Positions 41,455-52,350 are shown, counted from the stretch's first letter. The stretch: 64,000 nucleotides of DNA from Nautilus pompilius (GCA_018389105.1 JACATO010001128.1:860017-924016); one strand, 5' to 3'. The notes: a model not told the origin generated them from the sequence alone. Translations and numbers: made by a program.

Positions 41455-44400
41455 AGAGAGGCAAAAGTGAACTGTTGCAGCAGAAAATACTATAGTTGAT
41501 TAGCCATGTTTATTCACTGGAGGAGGGGAAGTCTTGTGGCTTATCAAAGCCCCCCCCACATCATCCAGATCATTTTAATCCATCTATCCAATGTATTTTT
41601 AAATGAATTAATGGTGGTACATTTAATAATTTTGCCACCAAGGCTGAAAAACCACTCTACTATCACACTTATAAAAAGCTTACACCATAACCCCAACTGT
41701 AGCCTGAAATGATTTTAAAAAACCGAAAAAAAAAAAAAAAACAAAACAGATTTTTCTAGTTGCTCCATGGAAACTTAAGCGTCAGTTAAATCTCTTCATA
41801 ATCTTTTGATACACAAAGCCAGGAAGTTAACATTTCATAACTACTCAGGATGATCTTTAACAAAATGACAGAACCAAGCCTCGACTGCATACTCCAAATG
41901 TGAAACAGCAAGCCAGCATTAAAATAGTACAGATTGCAGTAAAAACTGTGTAATAAAACCCCAGTGAAATATCATGAAATGATAGGAAGCACCTATAAAT
42001 GTTTTCCCAAGTTGGTGAAAACCTGAAATGCAGTATGTTGCTGTTGTTATCATGCCTCCTAATAACCTCACTCAGGACCTAAAACACTAACCAGTCAGGG
42101 AACAACAGCAATGGCTGGAGACATCTCCTTTAACGAGAGTACCCTTCAAGAATTCCTGTCTTACTCATGTCAAAATTGTTCTCCCAGAATACAAGATATG
42201 TGACATGCTAAAAACCAGGTCAAACAGAATTAAATGGAATTCAGTCCTTAAAATTGTGAAATGCCAAACAATTTCAAAAGAATTCACTCTAATTCGCATT
42301 TTTTCTTCCTCTCAGAAAAATCAATACATATAGTTAATTCAGATAAATTACACAGCACTGGCTTTCAAAAGATTTAATCTTTTTCTTATACATGAATAAC
42401 TACTGGCATATAATGCATACATTTTGAAATAAATAAATAAGTAAATAAATACTTTAAGACAAAACAATTTCTTGTCAATTATTTAGTGGCTAAAGAATGT
42501 GATGAATTGAGTTTAGTTTGTAGAAATTATTTAAAAATTGTTGATGATGCTAAAAAGCAAACTTTATCTTTTTCTTTTTGTAGGCTGACAGATGCATGAA
42601 TCGATTCCAGACTTAAGTTTCCTTTGTCATAATAGATTTGTGAAAAACATCTATAATAGGATTAATGGAATTCTAACTTCCAGAGTGGGTGCCTAGTAAT
42701 CAATAAAGCTACAACAAACAACAGTAACAGCAACAAAAAAAATTCCTTCCATCATCTGGAAATTTTAAGGTAAAAGACATACATGATGTGATATTAGAAA
42801 TCTAAAATCACCCAGTGTTTTTCATGGTATTAATTCCACAAACCAAAACGCTCTAATTTCAACATCCACATTGCTGGAAATACAACTCTTCACTTGGTAC
42901 ACTGGAATATTAACTGGTAGCATTAACACATAACTGTTCAGCAGAAAGTTGATTTCTCTCAATGTAGCACAACCTTTTCTACTGTTACTTTTTTATTCTA
43001 CTAGTGTAAATTCAAATTCATTAACTCCATCAAACCATGAATGAGCAGAATAGATCACCAATGCCTCTCTTTTTAGAAGAGTTCAGCTCAACAAGTTTAA
43101 GATCAGACACAAATGGAAGAGAATTACAAAATAGTTCATTAACATCTGTGATCATGATGTTCTCATTTGTTTGTTTGATTAAAACAACATTACACATCCC
43201 ATAATGGTAGTTTATATCCATAATAGTGGATCATACTACCTTTTTATTCACCAACAATACGATTACATGAAAAGACAGATTTCTCCTGAGTTCTGTTTGA
43301 TTTACTAATACCACAATGCACTGAGGACTACAGTTTCTAACAGCAGCTGTTTAGATTTAAAAAAAAAAAGCTATTGCTATCATGTTATTACTTATTGTTG
43401 GCTCATGCAATTTCTAGCATTTCCCAGGATCCCATGTTTTAAATACAGTTGTAGTTGAATCAATTCATGAATTGTTATTTCCCATTATTGAACCAGCTCT
43501 CAACATCAGTTACCATATTTGTGAGACCAGATGGTCAGCTGGTCCTCAACCCTTCCAAAAAGACTAGACTACTACATTCAGGGATAGCAGGCAGATAAAA
43601 CGGAAGTCCCTACTTCATTTTTTAGAAATACATTCATTTTACACAGCAACTATCATCACTAATTCCTTTTTTCAAATTTATTAGAAGTCATCAGTTTGTT
43701 TTTAATTTAAAGGTTCCCAAAAATAAATGTGTAACTCTATTAAAAAAAACTAAAAACAAACAAAAATACAATAAAAACACACCTCAAAAGACGGGTTCAA
43801 TTGTATGCTTATTTTATTGTTCAATGTCCCCTCTTCACTCCAAGCTTAAACAATACCTGACTAGTTGGAGAAATCATATTTACTAATCAATGATGCCTTC
43901 CTTTTTAGAAAGAAAAAAAAAAAAACAGAGTTGAGGAAACCCTTTCATCGGAATCATTCATTTGATTGATCAAAAAACAGAAATAATATCTGATTCTTAA
44001 AAATATTTATAAACAAAAATGAAGATACTCCATTAATTTTAATTCCCTTTGTATTTTTCTTTGTTTCTTTCCCTATTTAGACTTAAAATCATACTGCTAA
44101 TTACGAATTACATCATAACTCAGTTTTTACTTTTCGTTTTGTTGTTGTTGCTTTTGGTATTGTCGAGAAATATTTCATACTTCCAATTTGGAGAAACTGA
44201 TTTGTTGATAATGGTTAAAGAAGGAAAAGCACATAGGTAAAAAAAAAAAAAAAAAGAGAGAGAGAGATAGAAAAGTGACAACGAGGAGAGGATAAAGTAA
44301 AAATGTAGCAAACTTGTGAAGAGAGCTGACTCTCATAGGAAAAGCATCTGGATTTCAACGGCTGTTGTTCACAAAAGCCAAATCCAGTAACATGATGTTT

Positions 44401-46029
44401 TAAAAAAGAAACGAAGAAAATCAAGCCAAAAATGATGTTAATTGTTTTTTTTTTTCCTTCTTATTTTTGCTAGTAAAACCAAAAATCGAGTTTTTTAGAT
44501 GTGGATGTCAGCTGTAACGTTTAGTGTGGGGGGGGGGGAGGTTGTTGTTGCAGTTTTTATTACTTGACAAGACCATCATCCATCCAAGTCCCCTACCAAG
44601 ATACGCTGCACACAGCCCTGAATACTTCTCCCATCCCCTAACACGCAGTGTGTAGAAGTCTGCATAATAACGCCTCGTGGGAGGAATTATTTTCAAGAGT
44701 TTTTTTTTTAAAATCAGGAATAGAAGCAGCAACACACCCACCCACCCACACAGACAGACAGACAGACAGACGGATGGAATCCAAAGACAGAAACAATTTG
44801 AATATATATATTCTTCACCATTTTTAAAGCTAAAGAAAGGAAAAAAAAGGTGTCAGTTCCTTTTAATATTAGAAAGTATAAAACTAACCTATCAAAATTT
44901 ACTCTAAAGCATTAATATATTTAAACACACACACACACACACATATATATTATATATATATATATATATACACACACGATTAAACAAAATATATTTAATA
45001 ACTTAATTATCTTTTACATGTGTAACACGAATCTATATATATATATATATATAGATATCACATGTCACGATGACGTATGCACAATGACGTCACTGACTCG
45101 TCATCCTATGCAGATCTTATCTTCGTCGCGAAAGAGTGGTACCGCGCACCTCCATCATCCCCTTTACTGCCAGCTTCTCTCCTCGAGATGGGATCTCCGC
45201 CGCAAACTCCCGACTGGTTCCCGTATTCCTTCCTCTTCTGTCCTATCCCCTAACCGCCGCCGCCGCCACCACCCGGTGAATCAACGGAACTAAACCCGAC
45301 GCAAAGGTCTGTGGATGGGCGACGACTGATGCGTGGGACGGAACCTTAAGGGGGCGGGGCTGGGGGGGGGGCGGGGAACTAAAGTTAGGTAAAACAAACA
45401 AATAAATGAATACAATGAAAACGCGGGTACCTGAGAGAGGGAGACTCCTGGTTAGTGTCCCCCCCCCCTGACTTCCCAGGGTCGGTCAGTTTAGCTAGCT
45501 GGATAATTAACCGCCGAGCTCCCTGCGCAGCCCCCTCCCCACCCCCGGGACACTTTGGATGCCATCTTCAATAGTTTTTTTTTTTTTCGGCACGGAAAAA
45601 CGAAAGGGGCCGGAAGGGAACTGCGCGCCGCGGCCGAAGGACGGACGGACGGAAACGTGTGGCCATGGCAACAGAGAGAGAGCGCGCGCGGCGGCGGCGG
45701 AAGGAAGGAAGGGGAAACAAATCTGCGCGCCCTCCCCTTGTAAAATAAACACAGAAACAAGGACCCATAGGTTGTGTGGGGAGGGGGGGAGGGAGGTTGT
45801 TCCTTTTCTCCCCTCCTCCCCCCTTTTTTTCCCCCTAAGGGAGGAGGGAGGGGGACTGGAAAACGTCCAACTCACCGAATATGAAGACGACCTTGGTGGC
45901 GGCGTCGAGCAGACGAACCCGGCAGCCGTGGTGGATGCTCACCCTAGCCCCGTCGACCTCCTCGCCCAGGTCGTCGTCTCTCTTCGACCTGGAGGACCGG
46001 CGAATTCCAGAGCTGAACCCGCATCCCAT
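19131..46029 (-). CDS. Divergent adenylate-kinase-like (probable pseudokinase) protein, five exons, 3' end unresolved
   Basis: The five exons join in phase 1-0-0-0 and give 274 residues plus one base. Residues 1-8 are MGCGFSSG, with Gly2, Cys3 and Ser6 fitting N-myristoylation with nearby palmitoylation. Residues 45-60 form a strand and P-loop like that of adenylate kinase (AK) 1 and AK5, but the loop reads GGPGSKKGA: the phosphate-binding Lys58 is kept, the preceding Gly is Lys and the following Thr is Ala. Residues 134-140 read LIDILPN instead of LIDGFPR, losing the AMP-site Arg. A core strand (SFALNLEC, 168-175) is followed by a polar Ser/Asn/Lys/Asp stretch (about 182-211) in place of a LID domain. 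Residues 213-250 match the AK C-terminal helices (R..LY....KPILEYF ... LCDFLDSL). I infer a membrane-anchored AK fold with weak or no catalysis. I do not recognise a named orthologue. Splice structure and AK homology are strong; function is open. Confidence 0.88.
22133..23438 (-). mobile_element. Mariner transposon with terminal inverted repeats, degenerate
   Basis: The terminal inverted repeats TACGAGGTCTGTCGAAAAAG (22133) and the complement of the right end (TATGAGGTCTGTCAAAAAAG, ending 23438) match at nearly every base. TA target duplications flank them. The element sits inside the plus-strand integrase element, whose sequence resumes on the far side. Confidence 0.9.
22336..23225 (-). pseudogene. 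Mariner transposase pseudogene
   Basis: The longest open segment shows the mariner order. A helix-turn-helix remnant (IKFCQKLGDTQAET, different frame) comes first, then SGRPSTSR, VREIADELGIS-like residues, KFVPMLLSHEQ, and the catalytic segments TGDETWVYGYDPET, HHDNAPAH and YSPDMAPSDFWLFPKMK, giving a D,D,D triad of the D34D type. In-frame stops and at least one frame change break the N-terminal third. A local frame swap occurs near 22680-22710 (KINVMLTVFF in one frame, YYRGILHH in another). All three catalytic Asp codons survive but no intact protein is possible. Confidence 0.9.
24181..24321 (-). CDS. Exon 4: core strand plus polar insert replacing the LID domain
   Basis: The acceptor is CGTTTTAG and the donor GAG/GTGTGT; the exon is 141 bases, phase 0 to phase 0, so skipping it would keep the frame. 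It begins YPVSFALNLECQAST, matching the AK core strand (PQLVICMDCSADT in AK5). It continues into a low-complexity Ser/Asn/Lys run with an acidic end, where kinases have the Arg-rich LID. Oppositely oriented transposon copies lie on both sides, at 20.4-23.7 and 26.0-27.8 kb. Confidence 0.85.
25985..27840 (-). mobile_element. KRBA2/SCAND3-type integrase element, relic copy C
   Basis: Minus-strand remnants include LYHETLKMEPYITYTGNKP (27065-27009) and, upstream, FIAKIIEKLAE with the preceding SD of the integrase core. The downstream non-coding third matches the plus-strand copy at 20.4-23.7 kb at very high identity, with only a few differences over about 170 bases at 26220-26390. It lies in intron 3, in the same orientation as the host gene. 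Confidence 0.75.
26190..26218. repeat. (AT)n microsatellite in the 3' part of the integrase element
   Basis: ATATAT run at the position where the plus-strand copy carries its mariner insertion. Confidence 0.9.
33215..33400 (+). repeat. tRNA-derived SINE-like segment
   Basis: TGGCTGAATGG at 33225 fits the RNA polymerase III A box. A degenerate B-box position (AGGTGATAAGG) follows about 45 bases later, then an unrelated tail. I see no intact tRNA fold. Confidence 0.4.
36264..36437 (-). CDS. Exon 3: AK-like core with altered LIDGFPR motif
   Basis: The acceptor is TTCTAG and the donor GTAAGTG; the exon is 174 bases, phase 0 to phase 0. It encodes WVIQEIILLMNKD...CYLIDILPN, aligning with the adenylate-kinase segment that ends LIDGFPR. 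The Asp and Pro are kept; Gly and the AMP-binding Arg are replaced by Ile and Asn. The rest (LLRLDSFLKNF, DFESE) takes the place of the helix after the motif. Confidence 0.9.
36949..37112 (-). CDS. Exon 2: degenerate P-loop and first helices of the AK-like domain
   Basis: The exon is bounded by a CTGCAG acceptor and an AAG/GTAAGT donor. It is 164 bases long, beginning in phase 1 and ending in phase 0. It encodes GPGSKKGAIVNELMYAFGF, matching the P-loop and following helix of adenylate kinases (GPGSGKGTQC..L...YGF), then VEKIILQQL where active kinases have the S/TGDLLR AMP-site segment. Neither the Thr-Gly-Asp nor the Arg of that segment is present. Confidence 0.9.
38782..38804. repeat. (GA)n microsatellite
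   Basis: About eleven uninterrupted AG dinucleotides. Confidence 0.95.
41417..41461. repeat. (AC)n-(AG)n microsatellite
   Basis: ACGCACGC, then ACACAC, then AGAGAG. Confidence 0.95.
44737..44771. repeat. (CAGA)n / (CACC)n microsatellite
   Basis: Short CACC units followed by CAGACAGACAGA. Confidence 0.9.
44927..44977. repeat. (CA)n-(TA)n compound microsatellite
   Basis: CACACA runs into TATATATA and back to CACACA; another (TA)n lies at 45036-45053. Confidence 0.9.
45071..45092. promoter_or_regulatory. CRE-like pair (TGACGTAT and TGACGTCA)
   Basis: TGACGTAT at 45071 and a perfect TGACGTCA at 45085 stand 14 bases apart at the downstream edge of the CpG-rich region in intron 1. This is motif evidence only. 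Confidence 0.35.
45659..45672. promoter_or_regulatory. X-box-like (RFX) motif in intron 1
   Basis: GTGGCCATGGCAAC differs by one base from the same palindromic consensus. It lies about 200 bases inside intron 1, so the pair brackets exon 1. Confidence 0.45.
45876..46029 (-). CDS. Exon 1 of the adenylate-kinase-like gene (start codon, 51 codons + 1 base)
   Basis: The ATG at 46029 opens MGCGFSSG, then a Ser/Arg-rich and acidic stretch, then DAATKVVFIF. It ends in a GTGAG donor at 45875. The trailing G combines with the first two bases of exon 2 to make the first Gly of the P-loop, so the AK P-loop motif is rebuilt exactly across the splice. That join is the best evidence for this start and this exon. 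An ORF reads on past the donor, but that is intron. Confidence 0.88.
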
Positions 46030-46480
46030 ATTGGCGGCCAGCGACTGTCATCTTCTTCTCCCGACGGCTCTGGCGTTAGCGCGGCATCCATCGGCGGCGG
46101 CACCACCCGTCCGTCGAAGCCGCCATCGCTTCGACCCCGAAATTCAGGCGCCGGTGAGACGGTCCGTCACCTCGGTTACGGGGGGGGGGCGAGGTGGGTG
46201 GAGACGACACTGGAGGAGGAGGAGGCAAGGAAGAGAAAAAGTAGTCCCCTCGGCTCTCCGCCGCGGCGACCACGGTCCGGCCGGGTCGATTTTTTTCGCC
46301 GATCCGCCGAACTCTTCCCTCTCCTCCCCATCTTCTGGCTCCGACGGTCGCCTCTCTCCGTTCCCCAGCAAATTGGAAGGCACCGGTGAGTTGCCATGGC
46401 AGCGGCGCGAAAAACCATGGCGAGCCGCGGAGTTTGATTGACAGCGGGTACGACAATAGGATGTGGATGGGAAGAGTCTG
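46030..46480 (-). promoter_or_regulatory. CpG-rich promoter / 5' UTR region of the AK-like gene
   Basis: GC and CpG content rise sharply around exon 1 (about 45.1-46.5 kb) against a strongly AT-rich background. The 450 bases upstream of the ATG contain many CGs, GC boxes and an X-box-like site. No clear TATA element is seen. Open frames on both strands here are a by-product of GC richness. Confidence 0.6.
46390..46403. promoter_or_regulatory. X-box-like (RFX) motif in the promoter
   Basis: GTTGCCATGGCAGC differs by one base from the palindromic RFX consensus GTTGCCATGGCAAC. It lies about 360 bases upstream of the start codon. Confidence 0.45.
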
Positions 46481-46822
46481 TCAGAACTTCGTCTGCTTTC
46501 TCTGTCCACACTGCTAATTGGGAAGTGCACCAGTCTCTTCAGACTGTAATTAATCTCGGGGATGGCGGCGGCGGCGCTACAAGAGGAGGATTTACAACAA
46601 CAAACAAATTTTTTAAGGACGAATTAAAGTGGAAAAAAATTATTGTTTTACGTTTAGGGGGGGTAGAGTTTTTGTTGTCGGTATTAATGTGGAAACATCT
46701 GGAATGGGTTCGATTAATTGTGTGTGTTGATCCGTTTAGTGATGACAATGTAGCTATTTTGTGTAGATAACCAAGAGAAAACAATAAAATCAATTTGGTT
46801 ATTTTAACCTGTTAAGCCCATG

Positions 46823-47230
46823 TGGCAGAGAGAGAGAGAGAGATGAAGAAAGAGGGGGGAGATAGTGGAGAGAATTGAAGAGAGAGGTGGAGAGGAGGAG
46901 GAAGGTGAAGAGGAGAGGAAGATGAAGAGAGAGAGATGAAGAGAGAGAGAGAGAGAGAGATGAAGAGAGAGAGAGAGAGAGATGAGAAAGAGGGGAGATA
47001 GGAAGAGGAAGATGAAGAGAGAGGGAGAGGGTGGGGGAGAAATCCACAGAGAATGGGCGAGAGATAGATGAAGAGAGAGGAGGAGGAAGATAAAGAGAAA
47101 GGTGAAGAGGGAGGGGGAGAGAGATGAAGAAAGAGGGAGAGGGTGGGGAGAGATCAACAGAGAGTGGGAGAGAGATAGATGAAGAGAGAGAAGGGGGGAG
47201 AGATGGAGAGAGAATTGGAGAGAGAGGAGG
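46823..47230. repeat. GA-rich tract with a longer internal repeat
   Basis: About 400 bases of (GA)n with GATGAA and GGGGGAGA interruptions. A block of about 60 bases (GAGGGAGAGGGTGGGG onward) occurs at about 47015 and again at about 47131. Long Leu/Ser frames across it are low-complexity artefacts. Confidence 0.9.
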
Positions 47231-49180
47231 ATTCAGACCAGTTTCTTTTTTATTTGGAAAAGTGGAATCGGTTCTATTAAAGAAAATGTGTTATTGGATA
47301 ATAAATAAATAAAGTTTCTAAGAATATCGTGAACATTTAAAATATCAAAACGTAGCTGCAGCCACCAGTATAATAATGCTAATCATATAATTAACCCGGT
47401 TTTCCTCTACATCCCGTCTTAAATTTTCTTTCTGAAGGAGAAATAGTCCGGCTAACCCTTTTCTCTCGGTCTGCTTAGTCCCTAACATTACTGATAATCC
47501 GTGTTTATTTCAATGGTCAATATTTGTAGCGTCGCATCTTCGGATCATCGATGGAAGAAAAGCCGAGTAAGATTCTATACTTCCTCGGCGGTGTGCTCAC
47601 GGGCAGATCGGCCCTGCAACTTTCTCCATTCTCCGCCTTTCCTTCCATTCAACGAAAAACGCCAATCCCCGAGAAAGGCAACAGGAAAACATGTCAGCTC
47701 TTTATTTCCCTGGTGTTGCAGCTCACAACTCCGCCCTAGTGGCCCTAATCGGCGTAAAGGGGGGCCAACTCCGCCCCGAAGAACGGACGATTTGCTATTT
47801 ACTGAAACAGGTCACGTCTTGAAGCTTTTCTTGGTGAATTTGCTAAGGGCGCTTTGCACTTTAAAAGGCTGATGGTTATCTCCCCCTCGATTTCCTTCGC
47901 ACCAATCGAACAGGGGACGTTGCAAGCAGTGATGGAAATTAACTTCGCAGAAGCGAATGGCATCCAGCCAACAGGTCTGACGAGAGGGGAGTTTGGTGGA
48001 TGAAGGCTGAGTGAGTGATCAAGAGTGTTTCCGGATGAGGCAATGCGGAGAGCATAACTCCATTATACGGAGGGATGCTGATATCGCACAGACGACCGCT
48101 TAGAACGTTCCCGATGGTGACGTTGCCAGTTCAGCCAGGTATATGTGGACATTACCGCTGGGATTCTTCTCTCAGATCCTATACATCTCGACACCGCCAA
48201 AGGTTAGGGAGTTGTTGCGGATAACAAAGCAAATTATTATTATTTACCACTCAAGTTACAAGGAGTAATAAGTTAGGGGGCTGGACGTTCGTGACTTTAT
48301 TTAGAACAGCCCTACCTACGTTAGCGATTAAGTAACACGATTTGTGCATCTGAACTTGAACTTTGTAAATTCAAAACGACGGAGCATGAATTAGAAACGC
48401 AAATGAGGCCCTACTTTTTGAATATCCTATACAAACTATTATCAAGAGTTATCCCTCTTGGCTCTATCTAATCACCATGTACAACAATATACAACTCTTC
48501 ATTAAAATGTCTCTTTCTTAACTACATGGATCCAATATAAATGAAAAACTAAATTATCAAGAATATTTCTCTCTCACCTCCGACAACAAATAACACAATC
48601 GCGTACTAAAAGCGTTAATAATAAGGGGAATTAGAAGGAGTTTTATACAGTAATCTCTATTTCTAGCATCACTTACTCCCACATCTGCAAATAAATAATT
48701 CTAGTCAGGTTTATCGGGCAACTCTCATCTCGACTACCGCTCAAAAGTCTCAAACCATACTTCGGTAATTAGTCGTTTAGTCACCAAGCCTGATGCCCAA
48801 CACCTTATAGCTCATTGCTGTGAGATGTCCTTGGCCATCGAAAGTCAGGTTAGGAGGTTCGATAAGACAACGACGCCGACACTATCAACTTCTACTAGTT
48901 TGATCGCATCTCCTGAGTAGATTTTCAATTTAAGTTTTGGCATTTTTAACCTTACTTTGTTAAAATACTTGTTGCATACAACCGCTATATCATCATCCCT
49001 CTGCTCGCTTACAAAATCTACATCTTCCAACTATAACTAGTGGCCTCGGGACCGGAATTATTTTGCAATGTTTTGATTATCTGCTCCAAAGCTTTAGCAT
49101 TTTTTTTTTTGAAAATTAGGGGCAACTAATAATTTTTAATAATAACGCGTATGTTTTGTCTTCCATAGAGAATAAAGAGA

Positions 49181-49524
49181 TGCTGCCTTGCTTCTATCAT
49201 CGGGCACCTGTTTGTAACGAAGAGAAGCTGAGTTCTTTCAGCTTACGAGACGCTGTCTTCACCCAATGCTGCCTTGCTTCTATCATCGGGCACCTGTTTG
49301 TATCGAAGAGAAGCTGAGTTCTTTCAGCTTACGAGACGCTGTCTTCACCAAATGCTGCCTTGCTTCTATCATCGGGCACCTGTTTGTATCGAAGAGAAGC
49401 TGAGTTCTTTCAGCTTACGAGACGCTGTCTTCACCAAATGCTGCCTTGCTTCTATCATCGGGCACCTGTTTGTATCGAAGAGTAGTTGAATTCTTTCAGC
49501 TTACGAGACGCTGTCTTCACCCAA
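49181..49524. repeat. 86-bp tandem repeat, four units
   Basis: Units begin TGCTGCCTTGCTTCTATCAT at 49181, 49267, 49353 and 49439, spaced exactly 86 bases. Units differ at only a few positions; the last carries most of the changes. Confidence 0.95.
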
Positions 49525-50120
49525 TGTTATATTGGTACCCGTTCTTGAACCTACACCGAACACTAGCAGAAACCACTCATTGTCGCCATTCAACGTGTTA
49601 TCTCCCCCTGGCCTGTTCCAACCGCCATGCGTGACAATACACACAGCAGCAACGATCTAGGTGCGTTTTTTTTTTTTTTTAAAGGACAGAAACGTTCGCA
49701 AGCCGAATAATTGCAGCTCTAAAGAGCATGGAAAAAAATCTTTAGGTCCGTTTCGAAATGTTACAACGATAAGTTTTAAACAATAATAATTACAATTAAG
49801 GACTGAAAATTAGAAGAGGAAAAAAACAAACTCCAAGGGAGATAACTTTAAAAATTTTTTTTTTTTTTTAAATTTAATGAAAACTTGGGATATGACTCTT
49901 AAGAGGAGAAAATTACTCCAAAATCCTAGTTGCTTTATTTTTTTAAAAAAATACCCGCATTAAACTTTTTGTACGTGACATCCAGTAGGCATCCAACAGG
50001 TTAAAGCTAGCGTTGCGCATCGATTATTGACTGCGGGCCATCTCGACAAAATAAGTTAGTAATTTTAGGTCCAAAAAGACGTCAATAAAACGCATTAAGA
50101 GGCAAAGCGATCATAAGACT

Positions 50121-50172
50121 AGCGGGTATTAAACTCGGACCAACGCCGCTGTGGCTAAGCACATCGCCACTA
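50121..50172 (-). repeat. Degenerate tRNA-like segment
   Basis: On the minus strand, GTGGCGATGTGCTTAGCCAC is followed by GGTCCGAGTTTAATACCC, a decayed A-box and B-box arrangement like the one at 54.7 kb. Confidence 0.3.
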
Positions 50173-51303
50173 ATTCCTAGTTAGATTTATAGATAAGCTA
50201 CAATAGACGTCATATGTTTTAACCCTTCGATCGAAGATCAAAGTATTTCTAAATGTCACGTTAAATAAATCAGCAATACATTTAGAGATTAGGGGCCCCC
50301 TCCCCGGTCTGGTTTTCAGACTAATCGTCAAAGCCTAAGGGACCACTCACGTCTTATCATCACCTCAAACTGTTCACTGTCATCATGCCTTATTCTACTA
50401 AGAAATCACCACCTCGTCTCAAGTATTTTCTTGTGGCTTCTAAAACCGCCTGTCATATACGCCAGGGATCTGGTCAATGGGCGGTAAAGTCCAACTTTAA
50501 GATGGTCTCTTGCTGATGAGAAAAATCTATTAACCAATGTTTAATTCCCGGGCGATCGCAAAGAATAATCTAGTTGAACCGGATGTCACTGATGACGCTG
50601 ACAGAACTCATCAGTCATGATTATGTATCTCCTTTCCGTGACAGAATCATAACGGACTCCATGCTTGCCCATCGTTCTGATGGTTTTCCAACTGGTCTAA
50701 TTTTGGTAAGGGTTCCCTGATTACTCTATAAAGAAAGCTGGTTTTTTTTTTTTTAAATTTATTTATAATGTCCTCAGTAAATGCATTTTATCAGCACTTC
50801 ACATTTTTGCCTACATAAATTCTTGGGTTTCGTTCAGTCAAAAGTGCTTAGAAACTTGGCAAAGTTTGGAGTCATTAACAATTTCGACTTAAATTAATCT
50901 GACTGCTTAACTAAGAACAATCTTGTATTTTTTAAACATTTAAAAAATTTAATTTCAATTAAACAGAAGGGTCAATTGTATTGCAGTGAAATCTTAAAGA
51001 ACTTAACAGAGCGAGATGCTCTAAAATAATCAAAAACCAAACCGATTCTACGTGAATTTTCTATACTTATACTGAACGATATAATTTTTTAAAAGATTAA
51101 ATTTTTAAAATTTAAGTACGATTTTTCATAACTTTTCTTAAAAAATAGTTTTAAGTTACCTTTTTTTATAGTTTTTTTTTCAATAAACGTAGCTGCAAGC
51201 TTTGAAAATATTTGTATAAAACTTGGTGTATGCCATCTAGGCGCCAAATAAAATCTTGAAAGCACGAGGTGTTCTTCACGCGACCCCAACCGTGGCACTG
51301 GTT

Positions 51304-51618
51304 ATGGTCGCCATCTTAGATTTTGGACTGGATACTCATTGCACTTCCATGGTCGCCATCTTAGATTTTGGACTGGATACTCATTGCACTTCCATGGTCG
51401 CCATCTTAGATTTTGGACTGGATACTCATTGCACTTCCATGGTCGCCATCTTAGATTTTGGACTGGATACTCATTGCACTTCCATGGTCGCCATCTTAGA
51501 TTTTGGACTGGATACTCATTGCACTTCCATGGTCGCCATCTTAGATTTTGGACTGGATACTCATTGCACTTCCATGGTCGCCATCTTAGATTTTGGACTG
51601 GATACTCATTGCACTTCC
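51304..51618. repeat. 45-bp tandem repeat, seven identical units
   Basis: Seven copies of a 45-base unit starting ATGGTCGCCATCTTAGATTT, with no differences seen between copies. A truncated eighth follows (ATGGTCGAC). Because 45 is a multiple of three, open frames run through it; they are not evidence of a gene. Each unit carries AAGATGGCGACC on the minus strand, a YY1-like core. Confidence 0.95.
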
Positions 51619-52302
51619 ATGGTCGACTTAGTAGGCATGTACACCAAAACTAACACAGAATATGTTCGTTGTTTTTCCACTTTGGGCGGTAAACAACAAC
51701 GAAAGTCTCGCGCCGTTGCAGCCTTTCAAATTTATACATATAAAGATAACTGCCGATGCCGCAAAGGAAGTGTAAATTCTGATTAAAAAGTGGTTTAACG
51801 CCATTTTTGTTTAATTTGAAAACAATATTTAAGTAGAAAACTTTGTGGAATTGCGAAATATTAAAAAAAATTAAATAAATAATTAACTATATTTTTATCC
51901 CGAAAAATGACAGTACAAAAGTCTTTACCGGAAAATCCTTTTAATAATATTCTTGATAATAATCGTCACAAATCGAAAATGGCGTGATATTATTTATTTG
52001 GCCAGGTCTAACAAAATATTACAAATAAAAAGGATTCATATAGGACAAAAAAAACATTAAATAAATAGGTGTCCACAAATATTAATTAGATTATTTTTTT
52101 TCAAATTTCCACCTGAACAATTGCGTGTATCGTACATGAAACTCTAAGTTTCAAATGTATTGCAGTGGATTTCCCATGAGTAGTTTTAAACTGTTTATGC
52201 AATGACATTTAATGTCGGTTTGCTATTGTGTGATTGTAAATATGAGTGCTCTCCCTTGATTAATTATTCAGTTATTTTCATTTTTTTAACATCTTCATGA
52301 CG

Positions 52303-52350
<48 letters not shown>

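Larger units (their letters stand above)
37113..45875 (-). other. Intron 1 of the AK-like gene
   Basis: About 8.8 kb of AT-rich sequence. It contains a GC-richer islet (39930-40110), possible degraded repeat (41000-41950), and (AC)n, (GA)n and (CAGA)n microsatellites. No other exon with supported splice sites was found. Confidence 0.7.

Noticed and set aside
45559-46441. Long open frames on both strands around exon 1 (up to 276 codons)
   Set aside because: They overlap each other in several frames, are rich in Arg/Pro/Ser from GC composition, and contain no domain. Only the minus-strand exon 1 is supported by splicing.
46799-47157. Leu/Ser-rich open frames over 46.8-47.2 kb (and similarly 62.3-62.8 kb)
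   Set aside because: Translations of GA/CT dinucleotide tracts.
51256-51786. 176-codon frame across the 45-bp array
   Set aside because: Open only because the repeat period is a multiple of three; two frames are open and flanking sequence shows no coding signal.
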